Source: Dehalococcoidia bacterium (lineage in GTDB: Bacteria; Chloroflexota; Dehalococcoidia; JAENJB01). Taken from it: a stretch of 20,758 nucleotides of DNA. Each line of letters opens with the position of its first letter. Position 1 is the first letter of the stretch. This document shows, piece after piece, positions 15,349 through 20,758 of the stretch. The stretch spans positions 1 to 20,758 of the forward strand of contig JAENJB010000008.1 in assembly GCA_016844565.1 (NCBI GenBank), read 5' to 3'. The position numbers were made by a program, and so were the translations under genes. Under the pieces are notes generated by a model, which did no database searches, was not told the origin of the DNA, and saw only the letters and a list, made by a program, of their open reading frames with translations.

Positions 15349-16065
15349 CTAGCCCTGAGCGTATTTCGCCAGAATGGCGTCGGAGAAATTCGCATTGCTG
15401 GAAACCCGTTGCACATCATCCAGCTCCTCTAGCTGATCGAGGAGCTTCAGCATTTGCAGGGCGTGTTTCTCGTTCAGGTCAACGTTGGTCTTGGCCACCC
15501 TTGATATCTCGGTGGAGGTTATGGAGAGGCCGCGCCCCTCGATATAGACCTCCACATAGCCATCGCCGACGCTGACATCATCCGCTCCGGCATCTATAGC
15601 GTAGAGAGCGAGGTCGTCGGACTTCTTGCCTTTGCTGTCCACCGTAATCGTTCCCCTGACATCGAAAAGCCAGTTTACGCTACCGCTTTCACTCAGGTTC
15701 CCGCCGTGGTGCGTAAAGGCGGTCCGCACCTCCTGCAAGAGACGGTTCCGGTTATCGGTGGTGGCGTCCAGTATGACCGCCACGCCCCCCGGCCCATAGC
15801 CTTCCAGGAGCACTTCTGCCAGGCTGACGCCCTCGCCCGGACCGCTGGCCTTATCGATGGCCCGCTTGATGTTGTCGAAGGGCATGTTGTTTTCGCGGGC
15901 CTTCTGGATCACCAGGCGAAGCCGGAAATTTCCCTCCGGGCTCGTGCCACCCTGCCTCACTGCCACCATGATCTCCCGCGTCAGCTTGGTGAATATATTC
16001 CCCCGCTTCGCATCCGTCACACCCTTCTGACGCTTTATCTGGGACCACTTGGAATGTCCCGACAT
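15349..16065 (-). CDS. yebC: YebC/PmpR family protein (translation factor/regulator)
   Basis: 238 residues, full length for the family. The N-terminus MSGHSKW-x-x-I-K is diagnostic, and is followed by AKRGNIFTKLTREI, NNMPFDNIKRAIDKA, EGYGPGG and TDNRNR, and a late helix ending in YAQG. The family includes a factor that relieves ribosome stalling and proteins described as transcription regulators. The ATG has GGAGG about 5 nt upstream and a good promoter before it. It is the first gene of the repair cluster. Confidence 0.96.
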   Translation of the reverse strand: MSGHSKWSQIKRQKGVTDAKRGNIFTKLTREIMVAVRQGGTSPEGNFRLRLVIQKARENNMPFDNIKRAIDKASGPGEGVSLAEVLLEGYGPGGVAVILDATTDNRNRLLQEVRTAFTHHGGNLSESGSVNWLFDVRGTITVDSKGKKSDDLALYAIDAGADDVSVGDGYVEVYIEGRGLSITSTEISRVAKTNVDLNEKHALQMLKLLDQLEELDDVQRVSSNANFSDAILAKYAQG

Positions 16066-16098
16066 CGTGCCTCCGCGGAAACCAGCTAACTCGCGCCC

Positions 16099-16127
16099 AT
16101 TCTAGCATCTAGCCCCCAAAGGGTCAA
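16099..16127 (-). promoter_or_regulatory. Promoter of the yebC-ruvC-ruvA cluster
   Basis: Minus strand: TTGACC (16122-16127), a 17-nt spacer, TAGAAT (16099-16104). Expected start is near 16092, about 27 nt before the yebC ATG. Confidence 0.65.
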
Positions 16128-16194
16128 AAGAGGTGGCTGAGCAATGTGGCTCTTTCCAATGCGAAGAGGAATGTGGTAAATTGTCCTCGCTAAC

Positions 16195-16893
16195 ATGGCC
16201 TACTATCTCCTGCTTGCCTTGTTCTCGGGGATGGCTACCCTTGCGGGCGGCCTTCTCTACCTTTATAGCCGGCTGAGAGCTATCAGCATGCGCCATACCA
16301 TTGCCTTCGCGGCCGGCCTCATGCTTTCAACCGTCTTCTTTGAGATGCTGCCCGAGATCACGCTCGACGGCTTCGAGCCCCTTTCCCTGGCTCTGGGATT
16401 CTTCTCCTTCTACGCGGTGGAAAAAATGACCGTTATTCATACCTGCGGGGAGGCGGAGTGCGAAGGACATACTGCGAGCAAGTTTGGCATGATAGGACTG
16501 ACCATGGACGGTATCGTCGACGGAGCCGCCATCGCCACAGGCTTCCTGATCGAACCTTTCCTGGGCGTCACCATCGCTGTCGCTGTGGCCGCTCACGAGG
16601 TGCCGCAAGGCTTCGCCACCGGCGTAATCATGAAAAACGCACAGTACAGCCAGCGAACCGTGTTGCTCGTCTTGATAGTGGCCGCGATTCTAACGCCGCT
16701 GGGCGCGCTGCTGGCCCCTCTGGTGCCCGAGACCTTCTTCCGCTATATCCTGGCTTTTGTCGCCGGCACCTTCCTCTACGTCGCCGCGGCCGACCTCCTA
16801 CCGGAAGCCCACAGATTGTTCAACTGGAAGGTGGTCGCCTCGGTGATGATCGGGGCCACACTCATTCCCCTCTCCGGCTTGTTCGGCTTATAG
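16195..16893 (+). CDS. ZIP family metal transporter
   Basis: 232 residues with about seven to eight membrane helices; imports or moves divalent metal such as zinc or iron. Motif regions: FAAGLMLSTVFFEMLPE (helix 2), a Cys/His-bearing loop (HTCGEAECEGH, 81-91) in the place of the usual His-rich loop, LTMDGIVDGAAIATG (helix 4), and AAHEVPQGFATG (helix 5). The helix 5 H-E-x-P-Q is kept. In helix 4 the usual H-N-x-x-D/E-G reads D-G-I-V-D-G, so the metal-binding His is replaced by Asp. Diverges from yebC; a bacterioferritin-like gene follows, so iron is a possible substrate (inference). Confidence 0.85.
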   Translation: MAYYLLLALFSGMATLAGGLLYLYSRLRAISMRHTIAFAAGLMLSTVFFEMLPEITLDGFEPLSLALGFFSFYAVEKMTVIHTCGEAECEGHTASKFGMIGLTMDGIVDGAAIATGFLIEPFLGVTIAVAVAAHEVPQGFATGVIMKNAQYSQRTVLLVLIVAAILTPLGALLAPLVPETFFRYILAFVAGTFLYVAAADLLPEAHRLFNWKVVASVMIGATLIPLSGLFGL

Positions 16894-17102
16894 GCCACCG
16901 AATAAGCATGACCACATCTCCTTCACCTTCACCTTCACCACCTGCCCGGCAGTAGGAGACTATCATCTGACATCCGCGCTATCGACACTGCTCTCCGGGG
17001 TCGCAGAGCGTGTCCTCAAAGCGAACGCAGTAGCCCAGGCGGAGCAATAGTGCTATACTACTGGCCGATTTCCATTAGTAGGTAGCAGCAAAGGAGGGCT
17101 CT
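16894..17102. other. Intergenic region with short tandem repeat
   Basis: CCTTCA is repeated three times at 16920-16937. TATACT at 17054-17059 could be a -10 for the ferritin-like gene, but no convincing -35 was found. No gene was seen. Confidence 0.35.
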
Positions 17103-17516
17103 ATGGCTGATAAGAGGTTACTGGATATTCTGAACGAGTCTATCTCCCGGGAGTTGGGAGCACTCACCACCTATATGTGGCAGCATGTGATGGCCAAGGG
17201 ACTGGAAAGCCCTGAGCCGTCGGAAATCATCAAGAAAACTGCCATGGCCGAGATGAAGCACGCGGAGAAGTTCGCTGAGAGGCTGGACTATCTCGGCGGC
17301 GTCCCCACCACTAAACCGTCTCCCATCAAGGTCGGCGGCGACATCAGGGCTATGCTGAAGCACGATGTCGGCCTTGAGGAAGACGCCATCGCCCTTTATA
17401 AGAAGGCTATCAAGCTCTGTGTGAAATTAGACGACCCGGTCAGCCGCCTCCTCTACGAGGAAATCCTCACCGAGGAGGAGGACCACCACAACGCCTTCAC
17501 CACCCTGCTCGGTTGA
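17103..17516 (+). CDS. Bacterioferritin-like ferroxidase protein
   Basis: 137 residues forming a four-helix bundle that oxidises and stores iron. The di-iron ligands are all present: E17, E50, H53, E93, E126 and H129, each one position before those of E. coli Bfr. M51 matches the Met that binds heme in bacterioferritin. The protein is about 20 residues shorter than E. coli Bfr at the C-terminus. AAGGAGG lies 6 nt before the ATG. It follows a ZIP transporter on the same strand, which points to metal handling. A hairpin at 17547-17578 follows. Confidence 0.85.
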   Translation: MADKRLLDILNESISRELGALTTYMWQHVMAKGLESPEPSEIIKKTAMAEMKHAEKFAERLDYLGGVPTTKPSPIKVGGDIRAMLKHDVGLEEDAIALYKKAIKLCVKLDDPVSRLLYEEILTEEEDHHNAFTTLLG

Positions 17517-17546
17517 GCCCTTCGGCTTGAAATACACACAAAGAGA

Positions 17547-17578
17547 AGGCCCCCTGTCCTGTTACGGACAAGGGGCCT
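17547..17578. terminator. Terminator between the ferritin-like gene and the tiny basic ORF
   Basis: Arms of 13 nt (17547-17559 and 17566-17578) with a 6-nt loop. In the minus-strand RNA all 13 pairs form (one is G-U), and the sequence after it is T-rich (TCTCTTTGTG). In the plus-strand RNA one pair is a C-A mismatch. It therefore fits best as the end of the minus-strand transcript, but may stop both. Confidence 0.65.
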
Positions 17579-17604
17579 GCCATCTCTGACCGACTGACGT
17601 CAGT

Positions 17605-17655
17605 CTACTTCTTCTTCGCTGTTTTCGCAGCGGTCTTCTTCGCTGGTTTCTTCAT
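17605..17655 (-). CDS. 16-residue lysine-rich peptide (possible)
   Basis: ATG at 17653-17655, TAG at 17605-17607; the product is MKKPAKKTAAKTAKKK. AGGAGGTG at 17665-17672, 9 nt upstream, is a near-perfect ribosome binding site, the best in the window. The sequence resembles the Lys-Ala-rich tails of histone H1-like bacterial proteins, so nucleic acid binding is a guess. It lies between a leader RNA with its own promoter and a terminator. A second frame from ATG 17677 to TGA 17600 codes for a 25-residue acidic peptide with no good binding site. The ORF may also be a regulatory leader peptide. Confidence 0.5.
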   Translation of the reverse strand: MKKPAKKTAAKTAKKK

Positions 17656-17664
17656 CGTCGTTAT

Positions 17665-17672
17665 CACCTCCT
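17665..17672 (-). promoter_or_regulatory. Ideal ribosome binding site for the tiny ORF
   Basis: Minus strand AGGAGGTG matches the 16S anti-Shine-Dalgarno consensus over eight bases, 9 nt before ATG 17655. Confidence 0.7.
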
Positions 17673-17712
17673 TTCATGGCAAAACATCATCTGTGGAGAA
17701 AGCATAATAAAC

Positions 17713-17806
17713 AAAAAAACCCCGGGCCATGTAAGCCATAGGGGTTGACAGGAAGCTGTATAATGCTATGGTGGTCGGGCACTTTTTATCGCCCTCCAAT
17801 CTTCGT
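17713..17806 (-). ncRNA. Structured leader RNA or small RNA, unknown class
   Basis: An RNA of about 95 nt is expected from the promoter at 17811-17839. Its helices are: GGGC 17791-17794 with GCCC 17777-17780, extendable by UGG/CCA; the hairpin ACAG-CUUC-CUGU at 17748-17759; a 6-bp helix CCAUAG (17766-17771) with CUAUGG (17736-17741); and a terminator stem AACCCC/GGGGUU (17741-17746/17718-17723) with seven U's at 17713-17719. The CUAUGG helix and the terminator share bases and cannot both form. That is the layout of a riboswitch or attenuator before the tiny ORF, or of a free small RNA. I recognise no known family. Confidence 0.5.
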
Positions 17807-17810
17807 GAAA

Positions 17811-17839
17811 AATATATCATAATCCCTGGGACATGTCAA
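17811..17839 (-). promoter_or_regulatory. Strong sigma70-type promoter for the leader RNA/tiny ORF
   Basis: Minus strand TTGACA (17834-17839), a 17-nt spacer and TATATT (17811-17816). Transcription would begin about 17804-17806. It diverges from the winged-helix gene at 17871. Confidence 0.78.
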
Positions 17840-17870
17840 GAGGACTGAGGTAAAATTTGAGGGGAAAATA

Positions 17871-18203
17871 ATGAGGAAGTGGGCCTTTGTCACCAGTCAT
17901 GCCCTGGTGTTGAGCTACATCGCCTACCAGCAGCAAATTACGGCGCGACAGGTAGCCCATTCACTCGGCATCACCGAGAGACGGGTGGTGAAAATCATCG
18001 CTGACCTTCAGGCCGACGGATATGTCATCAAGAAACGCAAGGGGAACCGCAATGTTTATGCCGTCAACAGGGAACTGCCCCTGCGCCACCCGCAAGGGAA
18101 GGGCAAGACCATAGGCGACTTGCTATCCATACTTGAGCCACCAGCCATTCCGAAGAAAGAAGGTCCGGTCCAACTCGAGCTACCCCTCGAGGACAGCGAC
18201 TGA
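17871..18203 (+). CDS. Winged-helix transcriptional regulator
   Basis: 110 residues. Residues 6-65 form a MarR/ArsR-like winged helix: VLSYIAYQQQITARQVAHSLGITERRVVKIIADLQADGYVIKKRKGNRNVYAVN, with the recognition helix near ITERRVVKIIADL and a basic wing. The tail (66-110) is Pro-rich with an acidic end. GAGGGG is 6 nt before the ATG. It is divergent from the leader RNA promoter 30 bp away and might control it (inference). The ligand is not known. Confidence 0.75.
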   Translation: MRKWAFVTSHALVLSYIAYQQQITARQVAHSLGITERRVVKIIADLQADGYVIKKRKGNRNVYAVNRELPLRHPQGKGKTIGDLLSILEPPAIPKKEGPVQLELPLEDSD

Positions 18204-18246
18204 ACTCACTGAAGTCGTTTATCAATTCACCGTCCTTCCGGTCCCA

Positions 18247-18424
18247 GTCATTGCGAGCGAAGCGAAGCAATCCGCCACTTTCTCTCTCCCCTGGAGGGAG
18301 AGAGTTAGAGAGGGGGATTCATCTTCCACAGCACACCCTCTCCCTATCCCTCTCCCGTCAAGGGAGAGGGAACATCACGGATTGCTTCATCGTCCCGATT
18401 ACCATCAGGGTTCCTCGCAATGAC
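18247..18424. repeat. Interspersed palindromic repeat, most complete copy (178 bp)
   Basis: It starts with GTCATTGCGAG (18247-18257) and ends with the exact complement CTCGCAATGAC (18414-18424). Inside are GCGAAGCGAAGCAATC, CCCCTGGAGGGAGAG and CCCTCTCCCGTCAAGGGAGAGGG palindromes. An 81-bp part (18308-18388) is 80/81 identical to 15181-15261. No coding content; terminal inverted repeats and small size fit a MITE or REP-like non-autonomous element. It fills most of the gap before the RidA-like gene. Confidence 0.85.
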
Positions 18425-18530
18425 ACAGGAAAGTGAAGACGGTTTTTTGTATTTGGGTTTCTACAATTTGAATTTGTTTGGCATTTCATGCTTAGATATA
18501 GCAATTTCACGGAACAGAAGGAGGTAGAAG

Positions 18531-18911
18531 ATGAAGAAGATACAGATCAAGACCACGGCGGTGGCCCCACCGGGGCTCTATTCCCACGCCCTGAAGGTGG
18601 GCAACCTGCTCTTTCTGGCCGGCCAGGTGGGACAAGACGCTGAGGGCAACCTGGTAGGCGAAGGCGACATGGCGGCGCAGACCCGCCAGGCATTGAAGAA
18701 CATTACCGCCCTCCTCGAAGCCGCCGGCGCCACCTGGGACAACGTAGTCAAGCTCAACAACTTCGTAACCGATATGTCTCAGCTAAGCGCAGTCACCCGG
18801 GTCCGCAAGGAGTTCATCAAGGAGCCCTACCCGGTTTCGACCATCGTGGAGGTCAAGAGCCTGGCCCGGCCGGAGTTCCTGGTAGAGATAGAGGCCATAG
18901 CAGCACTCTAG
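18531..18911 (+). CDS. RidA family (YjgF/YER057c/UK114) protein lacking the catalytic Arg
   Basis: 126 residues, full length. RidA proteins form trimers; the main group deaminates reactive enamine/imine intermediates. Family pattern: G-L-Y-S-H-A (15-20), LFLAGQVG (27-34), A-L-x-N-I, V-V-K-L-N-N-F-V-T-D-M and V-E-V...V-E-I-E-A-I-A at the end. In RidA the Arg of P-x-R-S/T is needed for catalysis. Here the block reads P-V-S-T, with S103 in that place, so this is one of the Rid-type proteins without the deaminase Arg. AGGAGG lies 8 nt before the ATG. Its stop TAG overlaps the stop of the convergent HTH gene within the palindrome CTAG. Confidence 0.9.
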   Translation: MKKIQIKTTAVAPPGLYSHALKVGNLLFLAGQVGQDAEGNLVGEGDMAAQTRQALKNITALLEAAGATWDNVVKLNNFVTDMSQLSAVTRVRKEFIKEPYPVSTIVEVKSLARPEFLVEIEAIAAL

Positions 18912-19189
18912 ACTTTTACACTGCGGAGCCGGAACCGGTGATCTGAAGGAGAGACACCCGGGCTTTCCATTTTCTTTTCTGACAGCCAGCTTTCCCAGTC
19001 CTGTCCTTCGCCATCGGACAGCAACTCGGAAATGGTGTCCTTCCTGAAGCGCAGGCGACCGCCAACCCTGGCCGCCGGCAGCCTGCCGCTCCTCACCAGC
19101 CGGTACAGCGTCGACTTCGATATCCTCAGATAACAGGCCAGTTCGCTTGACTTCAAAAGGTCAGGGTATCTGTCGGTCAATGTCACCAT
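18908..19189 (-). CDS. Excisionase-type helix-turn-helix DNA-binding protein
   Basis: 93 residues. LLKSSELACYLRISKSTLYRLVRSGRLPAARVGGRLRFRKDTISELL (residues 11-57) is the MerR-like/excisionase HTH domain with the wing R-L-P-A-x-R-V-G-x-x-x-R-F. A tail of about 36 residues (QDWESWLSEKKMES) follows with no known domain. Such proteins control phage or plasmid functions or act as chromosomal regulators; no integrase is seen, so phage origin is not supported. AAAGGGG is 6 nt before the ATG. The promoter at 19266-19295 overlaps a 6-bp inverted repeat. Confidence 0.82.
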   Translation of the reverse strand: MVTLTDRYPDLLKSSELACYLRISKSTLYRLVRSGRLPAARVGGRLRFRKDTISELLSDGEGQDWESWLSEKKMESPGVSPSDHRFRLRSVKV

Positions 19190-19265
19190 GGGTGCCCCTT
19201 TCCTTTCTCACTACCTGGACTCAACAACAGTAAAAGGACGCCTCACCTGAGACCCTTTGCCCGAA

Positions 19266-19295
19266 ATGATACATTGAGACATGCACACATGTCAA
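19266..19295 (-). promoter_or_regulatory. Promoter with overlapping inverted repeat (possible operator) of the HTH gene
   Basis: Minus strand TTGACA (19290-19295), an 18-nt spacer, TATCAT (19266-19271). GACATG-CACA-CATGTC at 19278-19293 is a perfect 6-bp inverted repeat that covers part of the -35 and spacer. A repressor bound there would block the promoter. Confidence 0.65.
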
Positions 19296-19336
19296 GTTAT
19301 GGATATATATCTTACAATAGTGCATCCCATAACCGC

Positions 19337-19470
19337 GTCATCGCGAGGCCATCCCGATGAATCGGGAGGCCGTAGAGCCTGCCCTGAGCTTGTCGAAGGG
19401 ATCTCAGCGGTACTCATGATGTAGGCACGCTGAGATTGCTTCGTCCCGACCCGCCGGTACTCGCAATGAC
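19337..19470. repeat. Interspersed palindromic repeat, variant copy (134 bp)
   Basis: It begins GTCATCGCGAG (19337-19347) and ends CTCGCAATGAC (19460-19470). Inside are CCCTGAGCTTGTCGAAGGG and a GAGATTGCTTCGTC segment. It is a relative of the repeats at 11344, 15181 and 18247 with one base change in the left arm. It lies just before the blaI-type promoter. Confidence 0.7.
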
Positions 19471-19485
19471 AGGACCCGGGGCGGG

Positions 19486-19514
19486 TTGACTCGGCCGTAC
19501 TCATTATGTATAAT
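19486..19514 (+). promoter_or_regulatory. Promoter of the BlaI-type repressor gene
   Basis: TTGACT (19486-19491), a 17-nt spacer, TATAAT (19509-19514). The leader to ATG 19645 is about 124 nt and includes TACT-TTTAT-AGTA, a short dyad at 19530-19542 that may be an operator, and a CCCGAT/ATCGGG hairpin (19579-19593). Confidence 0.75.
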
Positions 19515-19644
19515 CCCCAATAGATACGAGTACTTTTATAGTATAGTTGTCAGAACATGGCGTCACCTTCTCGCCATTCCCGATTTCATCGGGACCCGGC
19601 CCCACGGGGGGGACCGAGGCAAGAAGAAGGTAAGGAGAAGAGAG

Positions 19645-20040
19645 ATGCGTATCAGAAAACCGAAGGTGACCGAACCCGTTGGCATTGCCAGCCGGCTGGG
19701 GCCCTCGGAGCTGGAGCTCCTCGACATGGTGTGGAGCGCCGGCGGGCTCACCGTCCGCGACGCCTATGAGGAGACCCGCAAGACCAGGAATATCACCCTG
19801 CCGGCTGTCATGCTATCCATGAACCGCCTGGTCAAGCGCGGCCTGCTGGAGAAGTCCGCCAGCAAGCGGGGCGCCGTCTATCGCCCGGCCGTCTCCCGCG
19901 ACCAGGTGGCCTCGTCCCTCATCGGGGATATCGTGAACCGCGTCCTCCAGGGCAGCGTCAGCACCGTCCTCTCCCACCTGGTGGAGAAGATGAGCGAAGG
20001 GGAGCTCGCCGAGCTCAAGAAACTGCTGAAGAAGAGCTGA
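19645..20040 (+). CDS. BlaI/MecI/CopY-type transcriptional repressor
   Basis: 131 residues from ATG 19645, chosen for AAGGAG about 8 nt upstream; the open frame extends back to 19486 but overlaps the promoter. The domain pattern is L-G-x-x-E-L-E-L-L-D-M-V-W-S-A-G-G-L-T-V-R-D-A-Y-E, then NITLPAVMLSMNRLVKRGLLEK and GAVYRPAVSRDQ, the winged helix of the family; a C-terminal dimer region with SEGELAELKKLLKKS follows. These repressors are normally inactivated by a membrane M56 protease sensor. The next gene is such a sensor, so the pair likely senses a cell-envelope signal. The target genes are not visible. Confidence 0.9.
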   Translation: MRIRKPKVTEPVGIASRLGPSELELLDMVWSAGGLTVRDAYEETRKTRNITLPAVMLSMNRLVKRGLLEKSASKRGAVYRPAVSRDQVASSLIGDIVNRVLQGSVSTVLSHLVEKMSEGELAELKKLLKKS

Positions 20041-20084
20041 GCCTTTTCGCCATGACTGCGGAAATGCCGGTCAGCAGTCTCCTC

Positions 20085-20155
20085 TCCCTAACCCTCTCCC
20101 GCGGAGGGGAGAGGGAACCTATTTTCGGGCTAACGGCAGTTCCCCTGAGGGGGAA
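20085..20155. repeat. Palindromic repeat between the repressor and sensor genes
   Basis: CTCTCCCTAACCCTCTCCC...GGGGAGAGGG and CCCCTGAGGGGG are of the same type as the CCCTCTCCC repeats in the other copies. It is placed between genes that would normally be close, and no GTCATTGCGAG end is seen. Confidence 0.6.
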
Positions 20156-20187
20156 GGGAGTGCGGGACAGATGGAAGTAGCCCAAGA

Positions 20188-20758
20188 ATGGGCTTGAGCG
20201 ATTTCTTTCTTGAGGTCCTCTACTGGCGGATCGTCCCCTCTCTGACCACCGTCCTGCTGACGTATGGGTTTCTTGTCCTGGTGGCCCGCCTCCTTGGAAT
20301 CCGCCAGTCGAAATGGCTCTACTGGCTCTCCGCCATCCCCCTCATCAAGGGGCTGGCGGTCCTCATCATTGGAGCAGAATCTGCGCTGCCAATACCAACT
20401 GCAAAGCCATTCGTATTCGGGACACGTCTCTGGATTCCCTTCGTTCCCTCTATCCCGTCAGTGCATGTGCCGGATCTATTACCACCACCAGTAGACTCCT
20501 TCGTCTTGTTGCTCGTCGTTGTCGCTTTGGCCGCGATACTCGTGGGGGCCCTCGTCCTCCGCTGGGGTTCGCTCCTGACATTCTACCGCTCCCTGGGGGA
20601 AACGGAGAGACTGGCCCGGGAGGATGCCCCACGGGTCTTCCGGGCACTGGACAAACTCGTCCCCCTGATGCGCACCCCGTACCCGGAGGTGGCCGTCGCC
20701 GACACCGCCTATCTCCTGCCCTGCACCCTGGGCGCACGCCACCCGGTCATCCTCCTTC
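20188..20758 (+). CDS. M56/BlaR1-type membrane protease sensor (partial, cut by window edge)
   Basis: 190 codons from ATG 20188 to the right edge. Three hydrophobic segments are seen (near 16-35, 42-62 and 110-132), matching the N-terminal membrane part of BlaR1/MecR1. A cytoplasmic linker then reads W-G-S-L-L-T-F-Y-R-S-L-G-E-T, and the piece ends at C-T-L-G-A-R-H-P-V-I-L-L, which in the family comes just before the zinc motif HExxH. The zinc motif itself lies beyond the window. The ribosome binding site is weak (GGAAG). It follows the BlaI-type gene and a repeat. The ligand is unknown; nothing here is specific to beta-lactams. Confidence 0.75.
   Translation, partial: MGLSDFFLEVLYWRIVPSLTTVLLTYGFLVLVARLLGIRQSKWLYWLSAIPLIKGLAVLIIGAESALPIPTAKPFVFGTRLWIPFVPSIPSVHVPDLLPPPVDSFVLLLVVVALAAILVGALVLRWGSLLTFYRSLGETERLAREDAPRVFRALDKLVPLMRTPYPEVAVADTAYLLPCTLGARHPVILL

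Noticed and set aside
17745..17764. Plus-strand TTGACA followed by TATAAT
   Set aside because: The spacer is only 8 nt, too short for a sigma70 promoter; the bases belong to the minus-strand RNA helices.
18908..19189. Prophage or integrative element, from the excisionase-type gene
   Set aside because: No integrase, attachment duplication or phage gene is nearby; the HTH type is also common in chromosomal regulators.
15121..20155. CRISPR array from the repeated CCCTCTCCC sequences
   Set aside because: Copies are far apart, differ in length and show no regular spacers or cas genes.

Overview
The window is about 20.8 kb of GC-rich bacterial chromosome with ordinary housekeeping genes, several small regulators and a family of short palindromic interspersed repeats. 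It most resembles a Dehalococcoidia-like member of the Chloroflexota. This rests on the yebC-ruvC-ruvA gene order, an Fe-S family 4 uracil-DNA glycosylase beside RNase J and FtsK, and repeats ending in GTCATTGCGAG/CTCGCAATGAC. The assignment is inference from gene content; no rRNA or other marker is present. No tRNA, rRNA, CRISPR array or transposase gene was found.

Layout. (1) 1-502 (-): a secreted YtkA-like protein cut by the left edge. It is followed by about 1 kb of weakly coding DNA that holds one possible small secreted protein (771-1166, -). (2) 1481-7873 (+): a clear promoter, family 4 uracil-DNA glycosylase, RNase J, an FtsK/SpoIIIE DNA translocase and a phytoene-desaturase-like FAD oxidoreductase, closed by a 14-bp-stem terminator. 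RNase J is interrupted by an in-frame TAA between its two main domains. A 105-bp palindromic repeat, flanked by a 16-bp direct duplication, has been inserted between the glycosylase and RNase J genes. (3) 11131-7918 (-): a strong promoter and a four-gene unit: winged-helix regulator, ribbon-helix-helix-like protein, isoprenylcysteine-methyltransferase-like membrane protein and GH3-like acyl-adenylating enzyme. (4) 16127-11155 (-): a DNA repair cluster with its own promoter: yebC, ruvC, ruvA, a membrane-anchored Holliday-junction-resolvase-related nuclease, uvrB and a 55-residue basic protein.

(5) 16195-17516 (+): a ZIP-type metal transporter and a bacterioferritin-like protein. (6) 17547-17839 (-): a perfect-looking promoter, a structured leader RNA with a terminator and a competing helix, a 16-codon lysine-rich ORF with an ideal ribosome binding site, and a second terminator. 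No known element was recognised here. (7) 17871-19189: a winged-helix regulator (+), a RidA-family protein lacking the usual catalytic arginine (+), and a convergent excisionase-type HTH protein (-) whose stop codon overlaps that of RidA. (8) 19486-20758 (+): a promoter, a BlaI/MecI-type repressor and the N-terminal part of an M56/BlaR1-type membrane sensor, cut by the right edge.

The most unusual observations are the split RNase J, the leader RNA with its tiny basic ORF, the repeat insertion with a target duplication, the GH3/methyltransferase operon with a changed nucleotide-binding motif, and the substituted key residues in the glycosylase and RidA proteins.
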